Shown piece after piece: positions 40,418 through 47,509 of a stretch of DNA of 47,509 bases. The translations under genes and the position numbers were made by a program. This stretch comes from an uncultured Eubacteriales bacterium (GTDB taxonomy: Bacteria; Bacillota; Clostridia; TANB77; CAG-508): the NCBI GenBank assembly GCA_949288095.1, contig CASEIX010000060.1, positions 1-47,509 on the forward strand, in the 5' to 3' direction. The notes beneath the pieces are model-generated. The model was given only the letters and a program-made list of their open reading frames with translations, did no database searches and was not told the origin of the DNA. Positions within the stretch are counted from its first letter, which is position 1; each line of letters begins with the position of its first letter.

Positions 40418-40999
40418 ATGGATAACATGATAGAAATTAGATGGCATGGTAGAGGTGGTCAAGGTGCCAAAACAGCTTCTTTATTATTAGCTGATGCAGC
40501 TTTTAATACTGGTAAATATATTCAAGGTTTTCCTGAGTATGGTCCTGAAAGAATGGGTGCCCCTATCACTGCATACAACAGAATAAGTGAAACACCTATC
40601 ACAATTCATAGTAATATTTATGAACCTGATTATGTGGTAGTTGTAGATGACACGCTTTTAGATTCAGTTGATGTTACTTCTGGTTTAAAAGAAACAGGAG
40701 CTATTGTTATTAATACAACAAAATCTGCTGAATACCTAAAAAAAGAGCTAAAAGGATATTCTGGAGAAATTTATACAATTGATGCTAGAAAAATATCAGA
40801 GGAGGCTTTAGGAAAATATTTTCCAAATACACCTATGCTAGCAGCCATTGTAAAAGTAAGTAAAATTATGACTGATGACGAATTATTAGAAGATATGAAA
40901 GGTTCTTTTAAACATAAATTTGCTAAAAAACCTGAAGTGATAGACGGAAATATGAAAGCATTAGAAATGGCTTTAAAAGAAGTTAAGAAAATTCAATAA
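40418..40999 (+). CDS. porC: Pyruvate:ferredoxin oxidoreductase, gamma subunit
   Basis: The gamma subunit is part of a four-subunit enzyme that oxidises pyruvate with CoA to acetyl-CoA and CO2 and reduces ferredoxin. The 193-residue protein begins MDNMIEIRWHGRGGQGAKTA, the family signature, followed by GFPEYGPERMGAPITAYNRIS and the conserved VDDTLL. Length is typical (180-190). I chose ATG 40418, 10 bases after GGAGG; a TTG at 40412 is the other option. The gene order gamma-delta-alpha-beta equals the Thermotoga porCDAB order. Confidence 0.93.
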   Translation: MDNMIEIRWHGRGGQGAKTASLLLADAAFNTGKYIQGFPEYGPERMGAPITAYNRISETPITIHSNIYEPDYVVVVDDTLLDSVDVTSGLKETGAIVINTTKSAEYLKKELKGYSGEIYTIDARKISEEALGKYFPNTPMLAAIVKVSKIMTDDELLEDMKGSFKHKFAKKPEVIDGNMKALEMALKEVKKIQ

Positions 41000-41012
41000 G
41001 GAGGATTTAATT

Positions 41013-41315
41013 ATGACAGATATAAATGCAAACACACCTATGGAGAAATTAACTCCTGGTGGTGATATTTATACTGCTGGAAATGCAAGAGATTTTAAAA
41101 CAGGTGACTGGAGAAGTTCTTATCCTGTATTTTTATCTGATAAATGCAAACAATGTGGTTTATGTTTCCCTGTTTGCCCAGAAGATGCGATTCCAGTGGG
41201 AAAAGAAGATTTAAAAAGAAAAGATTTCAATTATGATTACTGTAAAGGTTGCGGTGTATGTGCCAAAGTATGTCCTTTCGGTGCGATTGAAATGAGAGAG
41301 GAAGGTGTTGAATAA
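41013..41315 (+). CDS. porD: Pyruvate:ferredoxin oxidoreductase, delta (ferredoxin-like) subunit
   Basis: The delta subunit carries two [4Fe-4S] clusters that pass electrons from the thiamine site to external ferredoxin. The 100-residue protein has two CxxCxxCxxxCP motifs (CKQCGLCFPVCP and CKGCGVCAKVCP) in the C-terminal half, preceded by a family-typical N-terminus (TGDWRSSYPVFLSDK). ATG 41013 has AAGGAGG upstream, 13 bases after porC. It ends 1 base before the porA start codon. Confidence 0.95.
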   Translation: MTDINANTPMEKLTPGGDIYTAGNARDFKTGDWRSSYPVFLSDKCKQCGLCFPVCPEDAIPVGKEDLKRKDFNYDYCKGCGVCAKVCPFGAIEMREEGVE

Positions 41316-41316
41316 T

Positions 41317-42510
41317 ATGAGTATTAGAGAAAGATTAAGTGGTAATGAAGCAGCAGCAACTGCTATGAAACAAATTAATCCAGATGTTGTCGCAGCCTTC
41401 CCTATTACACCTTCAACAGAAATTCCACAATACTTTTCAACTTTTGTTGATAATGGTCTTGTAGATACTGAATTTGTTGCTGTTGAAAGTGAACACAGTG
41501 CTATGAGTGCTTGTATTGGTGCAGAAGCAGCAGGAGCAAGAGCTATGACAGCTACATCTGCAAATGGTTTATCTTTAATGTGGGAAATGATTTATATTGC
41601 TTCTAGCTTACGTTTACCTATTGTTATGTCTTTAGTAAACAGAGCTGTATCAGGACCTTTAAATATTCATAATGACCATTCAGATGCTATGGGTGTGAGA
41701 GATGCTGGTTGGATTATGTTATTTTCAGAAAACAACCAAGAAGCTTATGACAATTTGTTAATGGCTCATCGAATTGCTGAAAATAAAAATGTTATGCTTC
41801 CATTAATGGTTTGCCAAGATGGATTTATTACTTCTCACTCTATCGAAAACATAGAGTTAGAAGAAGATGATAAAGTAAAAGAATTTGTTGGAACATATAA
41901 ACCAGAACATTATTTATTAAATAAAAATGAGCCAATTGCTGTTGGTCCATTAGATTTACAAGCTTATCTATTTGAACATAAAGCCCAACAAGCAGAAGCT
42001 ATGAAAAATGCAAAACAAGTGATTTTAGATGTAGCAAAAGATTTCGAAAAAATGACTGGTAGAAAATATGGTCTTTTTGAAGAATATAAATTAGATGATG
42101 CAGAAATTGCCATTGTTTGTATGAACTCAACAGCTGGTACAACCAAATTTGTTGTTGATCAATTAAGAGAACAAGGTGTAAAAGCAGGTTTATTAAAACT
42201 TCGTGTATTTAGACCATTCCCAGTAGAAGAAATTGCAAAAGCTTTATCACATCTAAAAGCAATTGCTGTATTAGATAAAGCAGATTCTCTAAATGCTGCT
42301 GGTGGTGCTTTATTTGAGGATGTAACATCTGCTATGTATCTAAACAATATTCATGTACCTGCAGTTAACTATGTATATGGTATTGGTGGTAGAGATACAA
42401 AAGCTGATGACATCGAAAGTGTATATACAGATTTATCAGAAATCGTAAAAACTGGAAAAATAGATAATCCTTATCGTTATTTAGGATTAAGAAAGGAAGG
42501 TGACAAATAA
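41317..42510 (+). CDS. porA: Pyruvate:ferredoxin oxidoreductase, alpha subunit
   Basis: The alpha subunit holds the pyrimidine-binding domain and helps bind substrate and CoA. The 397-residue protein begins MSIRERLSGNEAAATAMKQI, with FPITPSTEI, the activating glutamate in VESEHSA, the conserved GARAMTATSANGLSLMWEM and SGPLNIHNDHSD. Length is typical. I chose ATG 41317 with GAGAGGAAGG upstream; the frame extends to 41305 without a better start. Its TAA overlaps the porB ATG by one base, so the subunits are translated together. Confidence 0.95.
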   Translation: MSIRERLSGNEAAATAMKQINPDVVAAFPITPSTEIPQYFSTFVDNGLVDTEFVAVESEHSAMSACIGAEAAGARAMTATSANGLSLMWEMIYIASSLRLPIVMSLVNRAVSGPLNIHNDHSDAMGVRDAGWIMLFSENNQEAYDNLLMAHRIAENKNVMLPLMVCQDGFITSHSIENIELEEDDKVKEFVGTYKPEHYLLNKNEPIAVGPLDLQAYLFEHKAQQAEAMKNAKQVILDVAKDFEKMTGRKYGLFEEYKLDDAEIAIVCMNSTAGTTKFVVDQLREQGVKAGLLKLRVFRPFPVEEIAKALSHLKAIAVLDKADSLNAAGGALFEDVTSAMYLNNIHVPAVNYVYGIGGRDTKADDIESVYTDLSEIVKTGKIDNPYRYLGLRKEGDK

Positions 42511-43466
42511 TGCCTTATAATGTAAAAGAAATCGTTGCGAATAAACCTTCAAGATTTACTTCTGGACACAGAATGTGTGCTGGTTGTGGAGCTCCTCCTG
42601 TTGCAAGACACATATTAAGAGCTTTAAAACCAGAAGATCATGCTGTTATTGCCAATGCCACTGGATGTATGGAAGTTTCTACTTTTATCTATCCATATAC
42701 TGCTTGGACAGATTCATTCATTCATACAGCTTTTGAATGTGCAGGTGCTACACTTGCCGGAGCAGAAGCCGCTTATGTTTCTATGAAAAAACAAGGGAAA
42801 TTACCAGCTGATGGTGATACAAAATTCATTGCCTTTGGTGGAGATGGTGGAACATATGATATTGGTTTACAATCTTTATCAGGTGCTATGGAAAGAGGAC
42901 ATGATATGGTCTATGTATGTTATGATAATGGTGCATACATGAATACAGGTATTCAACGTTCTTCTGCCACACCTAAATATGCAGATACCACTACATCACC
43001 TGCTGGAACTGTGATTCCTGGAAAAACACAATGTAGAAAAGATTTAAGTAAAATCATGGTAGGACATCATATTCCTTATGTCGCACAAACCATTGCTTAT
43101 ATGAATTTTAAAGATTTATATGAAAAAGCTGAAAAAGCCATTTATACAGAAGGTCCAGCATTTTTAAATGTATTATCACCATGCCCTAGAGGATGGGGAT
43201 ATCCAACAGAAGATTTAATGAAAATTAATAAACTTGCTGTTGAGACATGCTATTGGCCATTATATGAAGTTGTAAATGGTGTATACCATATTTCATATAA
43301 ACCTGCTAAAAAATTACCAATTGAAGAATTCTTAAAACCACAAAAAAGATTTAGACATATGTTTAAACCTGGAAATGAGTGGATGATTGAAGACTTCCAA
43401 AAAATTGTTGATGAAAGATGGCAAGAATTATTAGATTTAGAAGAAATCACAAATAAAAATAAATAG
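42510..43466 (+). CDS. porB: Pyruvate:ferredoxin oxidoreductase, beta subunit (TPP-binding)
   Basis: The beta subunit binds thiamine diphosphate and the proximal [4Fe-4S] cluster. The 318-residue protein has HRMCAGCGAPP (cluster cysteines) and NATGCMEVS. The TPP motif starting GDGG in IAFGGDGGTYDIGLQSLSGAMERGHDMVYVCYDNGAYMNTGIQ follows, as do QCRKDLSKI and SPCPRGWGY (last cysteine). Length 310-320 is usual. GAAAGGAAGG is 9 bases upstream. It is the last gene of the operon and ends at a strong terminator. Confidence 0.95.
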   Translation: MPYNVKEIVANKPSRFTSGHRMCAGCGAPPVARHILRALKPEDHAVIANATGCMEVSTFIYPYTAWTDSFIHTAFECAGATLAGAEAAYVSMKKQGKLPADGDTKFIAFGGDGGTYDIGLQSLSGAMERGHDMVYVCYDNGAYMNTGIQRSSATPKYADTTTSPAGTVIPGKTQCRKDLSKIMVGHHIPYVAQTIAYMNFKDLYEKAEKAIYTEGPAFLNVLSPCPRGWGYPTEDLMKINKLAVETCYWPLYEVVNGVYHISYKPAKKLPIEEFLKPQKRFRHMFKPGNEWMIEDFQKIVDERWQELLDLEEITNKNK

Positions 43467-43513
43467 AAAATTCCTCAAGAAGATTTACTTATTACTTCTT
43501 GAGGAATTTTTTT
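43467..43513 (+). terminator. Terminator of the por operon
   Basis: AAAATTCCTCAAGAAG (43467-43482) and CTTCTTGAGGAATTTT (43495-43510) pair perfectly around a 12-base loop, followed by T-run. It also lies 24 bases after the convergent tpk-like gene's stop. Confidence 0.95.
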
Positions 43514-43536
43514 CAAATCACTACTACCTTTTCTTC

Positions 43537-44185
43537 TTAATCTTTACTTTCTACTACAATCAAAATACCCTTTTCCATTTTTACATGTGCACTATCTTCT
43601 ATCATTTCATTACTAATGCCTAAACTGGTTCCTATTAGCAATGTATAATGATTTAAAGGATATTTAAAACCAGTTAAAGTTAGTCCTTCTACTGTACTTG
43701 TCAAAGGAATTAGTGATATATATTTTCCATAAACTTTATCTTTTTCTAAAGTCTTTTCCGTATCAATTAAATAGATTCGATTATGTTCATCTAGAATTTG
43801 ACAAGGAATATTGGCTTCTAATGCATCTTTTAATATGTGAATATTAGCAAGTGCATGATCCATTCTCTTCCCTAATGCTCCTAGCACAGTGATCTTGGAG
43901 CTTTTTAATTGAATTGCTAACTTTAAAGCAATATCTGTGTCTGTATTATCTTTTTCAGCACGGTATGTATGAAAAATAATTTGAGGTTGTTTTCTATAAA
44001 ATTCTAAAATTTCAGGAGAAACAGAATCAAAATCTCCTACTACATGATTTGGTATTATTTTTAGTTGATATAATGCCTCTAATCCTCTATCTCCAGCAAT
44101 TATATTTTGTCCGTACATGTTTTTCACAATATCTTTTTAATTCTTCAATATTGATATCTCCACCTGATACAATTAATGTTTCCAT
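43537..44185 (-). pseudogene. Thiamine pyrophosphokinase, frameshifted near its start
   Basis: The enzyme transfers pyrophosphate from ATP to thiamine to make thiamine diphosphate, the cofactor of the adjacent por enzyme. The open frame 43537-44127 covers IIAGDRGLEALYQL, HVVGDFDSVSP, KDNTDTD and GKRMDHALANI, the family motifs. The true start is upstream in another frame: METLIVSGGDINIEELKRYC from ATG 44185 with GGAG upstream, which stops at 44092. Removing one base from the T5 run at 44120-44124 (A run on coding strand) joins them as RYCENMYGQNIIAGDRG and gives 215 residues, the normal size. Sequencing indel or true null. Confidence 0.82.
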
Positions 44186-44225
44186 TTCTATTTCTCCTTT
44201 TTATACACAATCTTTATTATATAAG

Positions 44226-44267
44226 AAAAGCCATGATAAATTCTATATAGAAATGCATCATGGTTTT
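44226..44267 (-). terminator. Terminator of the ferredoxin gene
   Basis: AAAAGCCATGAT and ATCATGGTTTT (with G-U pairs) form the outer stem around an ATTTCTATATAGAAT inner hairpin. It lies 26 bases after the ferredoxin stop, on the minus strand. Confidence 0.75.
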
Positions 44268-44292
44268 ATTTTCTTTTCTTGTCTATGTAATC

Positions 44293-44463
44293 TTATTCTT
44301 CTTCTGGTGCTTCTACTGGACAAACACCTGCGCAAGTTCCACAGCTTATGCAAGCAGATTGATCAATTACGAATTTATCATCTCCTTGTGATATACATTG
44401 AACTGGACATTCAGCAGCACAAGCTCCGCATGATATACATTTATCTGTTATTTTATATGCCAT
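44293..44463 (-). CDS. Small 2[4Fe-4S] ferredoxin
   Basis: The 56-residue protein is a clostridial-type ferredoxin: CISCGACAAECP and CISCGTCAGVCP bind two [4Fe-4S] clusters, and the tail EAPEEE is acidic. Two consecutive ATGs (44466 and 44463) follow AAAGGAGG; I chose the second by spacing, but the first is possible. It follows ricT by 33 bases, probably in its operon. It could carry electrons from the por enzyme, IspG/IspH and others; a specific partner cannot be told. Confidence 0.95.
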   Translation of the reverse strand: MAYKITDKCISCGACAAECPVQCISQGDDKFVIDQSACISCGTCAGVCPVEAPEEE

Positions 44464-44499
44464 CATATTCACCTCCTTTAATTGATTATTCTAATATTT

Positions 44500-45411
44500 T
44501 TATTCTTCTCTCATGCCTTCTTCTTCTTTTTCCAATTTTTCTAATTCTTCTAATTCTTTTTGATGTTCTATTTCCTCTTGATCTAACCTTTCTTTTTCAG
44601 CATCTTTAATGACTTGAATATCTTTTACATCATATCTTCTATATATAAAAGTATCTCCATCCTTAATCTTTACTCTAACTCTTTCTTTTAAGGTTTCAAT
44701 AGAATCTACTTCTCCCTCACCTTCTTCTGTTTTTACAATAGCCCCTATATGTGGTAATTTTTTCAATTTTTCTTCATAAACTTCACTCTCAAATTTTAAG
44801 CAACACATTAATCTTCCACAATTTCCTGAAATTTTTGAAGGATTTAAGGAAATATTTTGTTCTTTTGCCATTTTAATAGATACTGCTTCAAAATCATTTA
44901 AAAATGTGCAACAACATAATTCTCTTCCGCATACACCATTTCCACCGATTTTTCTAACTTCATCTCTTACACCTATTTGTCTTAATTCTATTCTTGTTTT
45001 ATATACCGCTGCTAAATCTTTTACCAATTCCCTAAAATCAATTCTTCCATCTGCTGTGAAATAGAATAAAATCTTACTATTATCAAATTTTACTTCTACA
45101 TCTGTTAATGTCATTTCTAATCCATGTTCTTTAATTTTCTTTTTACATACTTCAAAAGCCTTTTTTTCTAATGCTCTACATTCATCAAAACGTTTATAAT
45201 CTTTTCCATTGGCAATTCTGATAACTACTTTTAAAGGTTCTACAATTTTGTCTTCTGGAACAGCTCTATTAGGAATCATAACTTCTCCAAACTCTTCTCC
45301 TTGTGCTGTTTCTACAATAACCTTATCTCCCTTTTTTAGTCTCCATTTTTTTGGGTTAAAGAAATAGATTTTTCCTAATTTTTTAAATCTTACCCCTACA
45401 ATATCTTTCAA
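44500..45411 (-). CDS. ricT: RicT/YaaT (PSP1 domain) family regulator
   Basis: In Bacillus, RicT (YaaT) with RicA and RicF forms an Fe-S complex that promotes mRNA processing by RNase Y and affects sporulation and competence. The 303-residue protein has the PSP1 domain with GGNGVCGRELCCCTFLNDF and GNCGRLMCCLKFE, where the cysteines are the cluster ligands, and an acidic coiled-coil tail (Glu-rich, about 270-303). The start is TTG 45411, preceded by GGAGG; a GTG at 45426 overlaps that site. Its TTG overlaps the holB TGA as TTGA. holB-ricT-ferredoxin is a tight cluster here. Confidence 0.93.
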   Translation of the reverse strand: MKDIVGVRFKKLGKIYFFNPKKWRLKKGDKVIVETAQGEEFGEVMIPNRAVPEDKIVEPLKVVIRIANGKDYKRFDECRALEKKAFEVCKKKIKEHGLEMTLTDVEVKFDNSKILFYFTADGRIDFRELVKDLAAVYKTRIELRQIGVRDEVRKIGGNGVCGRELCCCTFLNDFEAVSIKMAKEQNISLNPSKISGNCGRLMCCLKFESEVYEEKLKKLPHIGAIVKTEEGEGEVDSIETLKERVRVKIKDGDTFIYRRYDVKDIQVIKDAEKERLDQEEIEHQKELEELEKLEKEEEGMREE

Positions 45412-46301
45412 TTTACTTCCTCCCACATATTAAATATCATGTTATCTATGCACATATCATAATTTGCATTTTGATTCAACCTTTTTTTGGTCTCTTCTAT
45501 AATATCTATACAATTTGCATAATGCATATTTTCTTTTGATAATCTTAATAAGATTATATTTATATAATCTAATATATTCATAATTTCATCTTTAGATTGA
45601 TATAGTGGTTCCCCTAATTTTATCAATTCTGTCATATCTGTTTTATCTAGTTTTTCTATCATACTTTCAATATTCTCATATTGTTCTTTTTTATCTTTTA
45701 ATAAAATTGCTTTTCCAATACTCCCTTGAAACGCTTCCAATAGATTTTGACTAATATCTGTCATTCCATATGTTTTTTCCATATATTGTTTTATATCTTC
45801 ATTTTCAATAGGTTGAAATGCTATCTTCATACATCTTGATTTTATCGTATTTAAAAAAGCATTTTCATTACTACCGATTAATATGATTGTACCATATTCT
45901 GGTGGTTCTTCCAATGTTTTTAATAAACAATTTTGTGCTTCAGTTGTCATTTTATCAGCATCATTGATAATATATACTTTGTTGTCAGAAATAATTGGCT
46001 TTTCTTGTATTTTTCTTTGCAAATATCGAATTTGTTCAATCTTTATACTATTGCCATCTGGTTCTAAATACAAAAAATCAGGATGATTATGAGACATAAA
46101 TTCAATACAAGATTTACATTGATGACATCCTTTTTCTTGTTCACTTGTACATAATATCATTTGAGCAAACTCTTTAGCTATCATTTGTTTTCCAATTCCT
46201 TCTATTCCGACAAACATATAGCTATGAGATACTTTATTTTCAAGTATCGATTTTTTTAATTCTTTTTTGATTTGTTCATTCCCAATAATCTCATCAAACA
46301 T
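45408..46301 (-). CDS. holB: DNA polymerase III delta' subunit
   Basis: The delta' subunit is part of the clamp loader. The 297-residue protein has the AAA+ fold: GIEGIGKQMIAKEFAQ as a P-loop without the usual Ser/Thr (Gln follows GK, as expected for inactive delta'). A zinc module of four cysteines, CTSEQEKGCHQCKSC, DADKMTTEAQNCLLKTLEEPP and SRC (sensor) follow. ATG 46301 is preceded by AAGGAG at about 11 bases. The tail overlaps the ricT start codon. Length is typical. Confidence 0.92.
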   Translation of the reverse strand: MFDEIIGNEQIKKELKKSILENKVSHSYMFVGIEGIGKQMIAKEFAQMILCTSEQEKGCHQCKSCIEFMSHNHPDFLYLEPDGNSIKIEQIRYLQRKIQEKPIISDNKVYIINDADKMTTEAQNCLLKTLEEPPEYGTIILIGSNENAFLNTIKSRCMKIAFQPIENEDIKQYMEKTYGMTDISQNLLEAFQGSIGKAILLKDKKEQYENIESMIEKLDKTDMTELIKLGEPLYQSKDEIMNILDYINIILLRLSKENMHYANCIDIIEETKKRLNQNANYDMCIDNMIFNMWEEVN

Positions 46302-46370
46302 CAAAGATTTCGCTCCTTTTTTTCTTAACCTTTATTATTATATACTAAAACAATTGATTTTTCAATAAAA

Positions 46371-46395
46371 AAAAGATAGATAATCTCTATCTTTT
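46371..46395 (-). terminator. Terminator of lepB, overlapping its stop codon
   Basis: AAAAGATAGA and TCTATCTTTT pair perfectly with a 5-base loop; on the minus strand T-run follows. The lepB TAA (46394-46396) is part of the stem, so stop and terminator are merged. Confidence 0.75.
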
Positions 46396-47032
46396 AATCT
46401 ACATGTCCCCATTTGTTTAATGGCCAAATTCTTATGGCTACTGTACTTTCTATCTTTTCTAATGGTATACAACCAAATGCTCTACAATCTGTACTATGTG
46501 TTCTATTATCTCCCATTGCAAATACGCTATTTTCTGGAACAACAAAATCCGAAAAACCTACACCTTCTACATCTGTTACAACACCATCTTGTAAATACGG
46601 TTCATCTAACTCGTTTCCATTTATATATACTTTTCCTTCTTTTATTTCTACATGTTCTCCTGGAAGTGCGATAACTCTTTTTATATAACTTTCTTTTCCG
46701 ATTTCTAATACATATTTTACAAATTTTCCAAATATATTGGTTGGTTCATTTTCATATTGAGCAATTGGATTATCTGTATCGATTTCTGAGCTTGTAAAGA
46801 ACTTTTTCGTTGGTGCTTCAAATGTAATGATTTCTCCTCTTTCAGGTAATGTTTTTGTAGTTCTTGACCATCTATTTAACCACAATCTTTGATTTTGCTC
46901 TAAGGTTGGACACATAGAAACTTGTTGTACAATTGTTGGTGTTCCTATAAAATATCTAAACAATAATGCCAATACAATTGCTATAATAATACAATATACC
47001 CATTCTAATATCTCTTTTATCTTTGGATTCAA
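46394..47032 (-). CDS. lepB: Signal peptidase I
   Basis: LepB cleaves signal peptides from exported proteins at the outer face of the membrane. The 212-residue protein has an N-terminal anchor (about 10-30) and box B SMCPTL with nucleophile Ser39. Box D YIKRVIALPGE with general-base Lys118 and box E GDNRTHSTDCRAFGCIP follow. Length is normal for Gram-positive SipS-type. The start is TTG 47032, preceded by AAAGGAG. It has its own promoter (47067-47095) and a terminator that overlaps its stop. The gene ends 93 bases before holB. Confidence 0.95.
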   Translation of the reverse strand: MNPKIKEILEWVYCIIIAIVLALLFRYFIGTPTIVQQVSMCPTLEQNQRLWLNRWSRTTKTLPERGEIITFEAPTKKFFTSSEIDTDNPIAQYENEPTNIFGKFVKYVLEIGKESYIKRVIALPGEHVEIKEGKVYINGNELDEPYLQDGVVTDVEGVGFSDFVVPENSVFAMGDNRTHSTDCRAFGCIPLEKIESTVAIRIWPLNKWGHVD

Positions 47033-47066
47033 TTTTCTCTCTCCTTTGTATTTTAAAATCTAATAT

Positions 47067-47095
47067 ATTATACCCTATCTATTTTTATTTTTCAA
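47067..47095 (-). promoter_or_regulatory. Sigma-A promoter of lepB
   Basis: On the minus strand TTGAAA (47090-47095), 17 bases, TATAAT (47067-47072); start near 47060, about 28 bases before the TTG start. Confidence 0.8.
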
Positions 47096-47133
47096 TCCAA
47101 TCATTCATTTTTATTACAAAAAATCAACATCTT

Positions 47134-47508
47134 TTAATCTTTAGTTGGAATTCGAATAACAACTTCTGTACCTTGTCCTACTGTACTTTTGATATCAATG
47201 CTTCCTCCATTTTTATCTAATATTTCTTTGGCAATAGATAGTCCTAAACCAGTTCCTCCCATTTCTCTTGTACGAGCTTTATCTACTCGGTAAAATCTTT
47301 CAAATATTCTAGATAGATCTTCTTCTGGTATTCCAATTCCATTATCAAAGATTTTTATATAAGCATCATTATACACAAATCCTACATATATTTTAATTTC
47401 TCCACCTTCTGGCGTATATTTAATACTATTGGTTAAAATATTTAAAATTACTCTTTCAATATCATCTTTATCTGCATAAACTGGTGGAACATCTGCAGTT
47501 ACAAAAGA
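47134..47508 (-). CDS. Sensor histidine kinase, C-terminal ATPase domain (5' end beyond window)
   Basis: Only the last 124 residues are seen. They carry the HATPase_c domain: N box with ILNILTNSIKYTP, G1 box DNGIGIP, F box FERFYRVDKARTREMGG and G2 box GTGLGLSIAKEIL, ending IRIPTKD. This pattern is typical of WalK/PhoR-like kinases. The phospho-acceptor histidine, sensor and membrane parts lie beyond the window. It reads toward lepB. Its regulator is probably the next gene outside, not the response regulator at 39.5 kb, 7 kb away. Confidence 0.93.
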   Translation of the reverse strand, partial: SFVTADVPPVYADKDDIERVILNILTNSIKYTPEGGEIKIYVGFVYNDAYIKIFDNGIGIPEEDLSRIFERFYRVDKARTREMGGTGLGLSIAKEILDKNGGSIDIKSTVGQGTEVVIRIPTKD

Positions 47509-47509
47509 A

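Noticed and set aside
39499-47508. Pairing of the response regulator at 39.5 kb with the histidine kinase at 47 kb
   Set aside because: They are 7 kb apart with unrelated genes between; the kinase's partner is more likely just outside the window.

Overview
The window is AT-rich DNA (roughly 30% GC by eye) from an anaerobic, endospore-forming member of the Clostridia. The evidence is a GerA-type germinant receptor operon, spoIIGA-sigE-sigG, a YlmC/YmxH-type gene, a four-subunit pyruvate:ferredoxin oxidoreductase, small ferredoxins, L-lactate dehydrogenase and two Fe-S enzymes of the MEP isoprenoid pathway. I cannot name a species. Most genes lie on the minus strand; the plus-strand exceptions are the ger operon, a DUF4364 gene, a SpoVD-like penicillin-binding protein and the por operon.

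Layout. 1-4.7 kb (minus): the start of typA, then plsC-cmk, a P-loop/Asp23-like fusion and a frameshifted transglutaminase-like gene. 4.8-9.3 kb (plus): gerA-gerB-gerC and a small membrane protein. 9.3-13 kb (minus): rnr-secG and ldh. 13.3-16.8 kb: DUF4364, tRNA-Met, a small charged protein, a short alaS and ylmC. 17-26.8 kb (minus): a division and sporulation block, transcribed in the order murA, divIB, two DUF881 genes, sbp, ftsA, ftsZ, spoIIGA, sigE, sigG. 27-29.6 kb: an accessory patch with a RhuM-family gene, a tiny basic ORF and a frameshifted formylglycine-generating-enzyme-fold gene. 29.6-33.9 kb (minus): six small metabolic or protective enzymes and rsmA. 34-36.5 kb (plus): the PASTA-containing penicillin-binding protein. 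36.5-40.3 kb (minus): a PD-(D/E)XK-like protein, ispH, ispG and a response regulator. 40.4-43.5 kb (plus): porCDAB. 43.5-47.5 kb (minus): frameshifted thiamine pyrophosphokinase, a ferredoxin, ricT, holB, lepB and the 3' end of a histidine kinase.

How it works together. The sporulation genes cover forespore and mother-cell sigma control, sigma-E processing and germinant sensing. The division genes cover peptidoglycan precursor synthesis and Z-ring assembly. Metabolism is fermentative: pyruvate goes to acetyl-CoA plus reduced ferredoxin, or to lactate, and IspG and IspH use low-potential electrons.

Most notable signals: (1) families of GGGAC/GTCCC-rich palindromic repeats in at least seven places, resembling REP elements, several supplying the stop codon or last residues of a gene; (2) three genes broken by single-base shifts in A/T homopolymers; (3) a formylglycine-enzyme-fold gene whose extreme 3' end changes composition as in diversity-generating-retroelement target genes; (4) an unusual P-loop/Asp23-like fusion; and (5) an alanyl-tRNA synthetase without its C-terminal domain. 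Nothing here proves a wholly new system. No CRISPR array, rRNA, transposase gene or integrase was seen.
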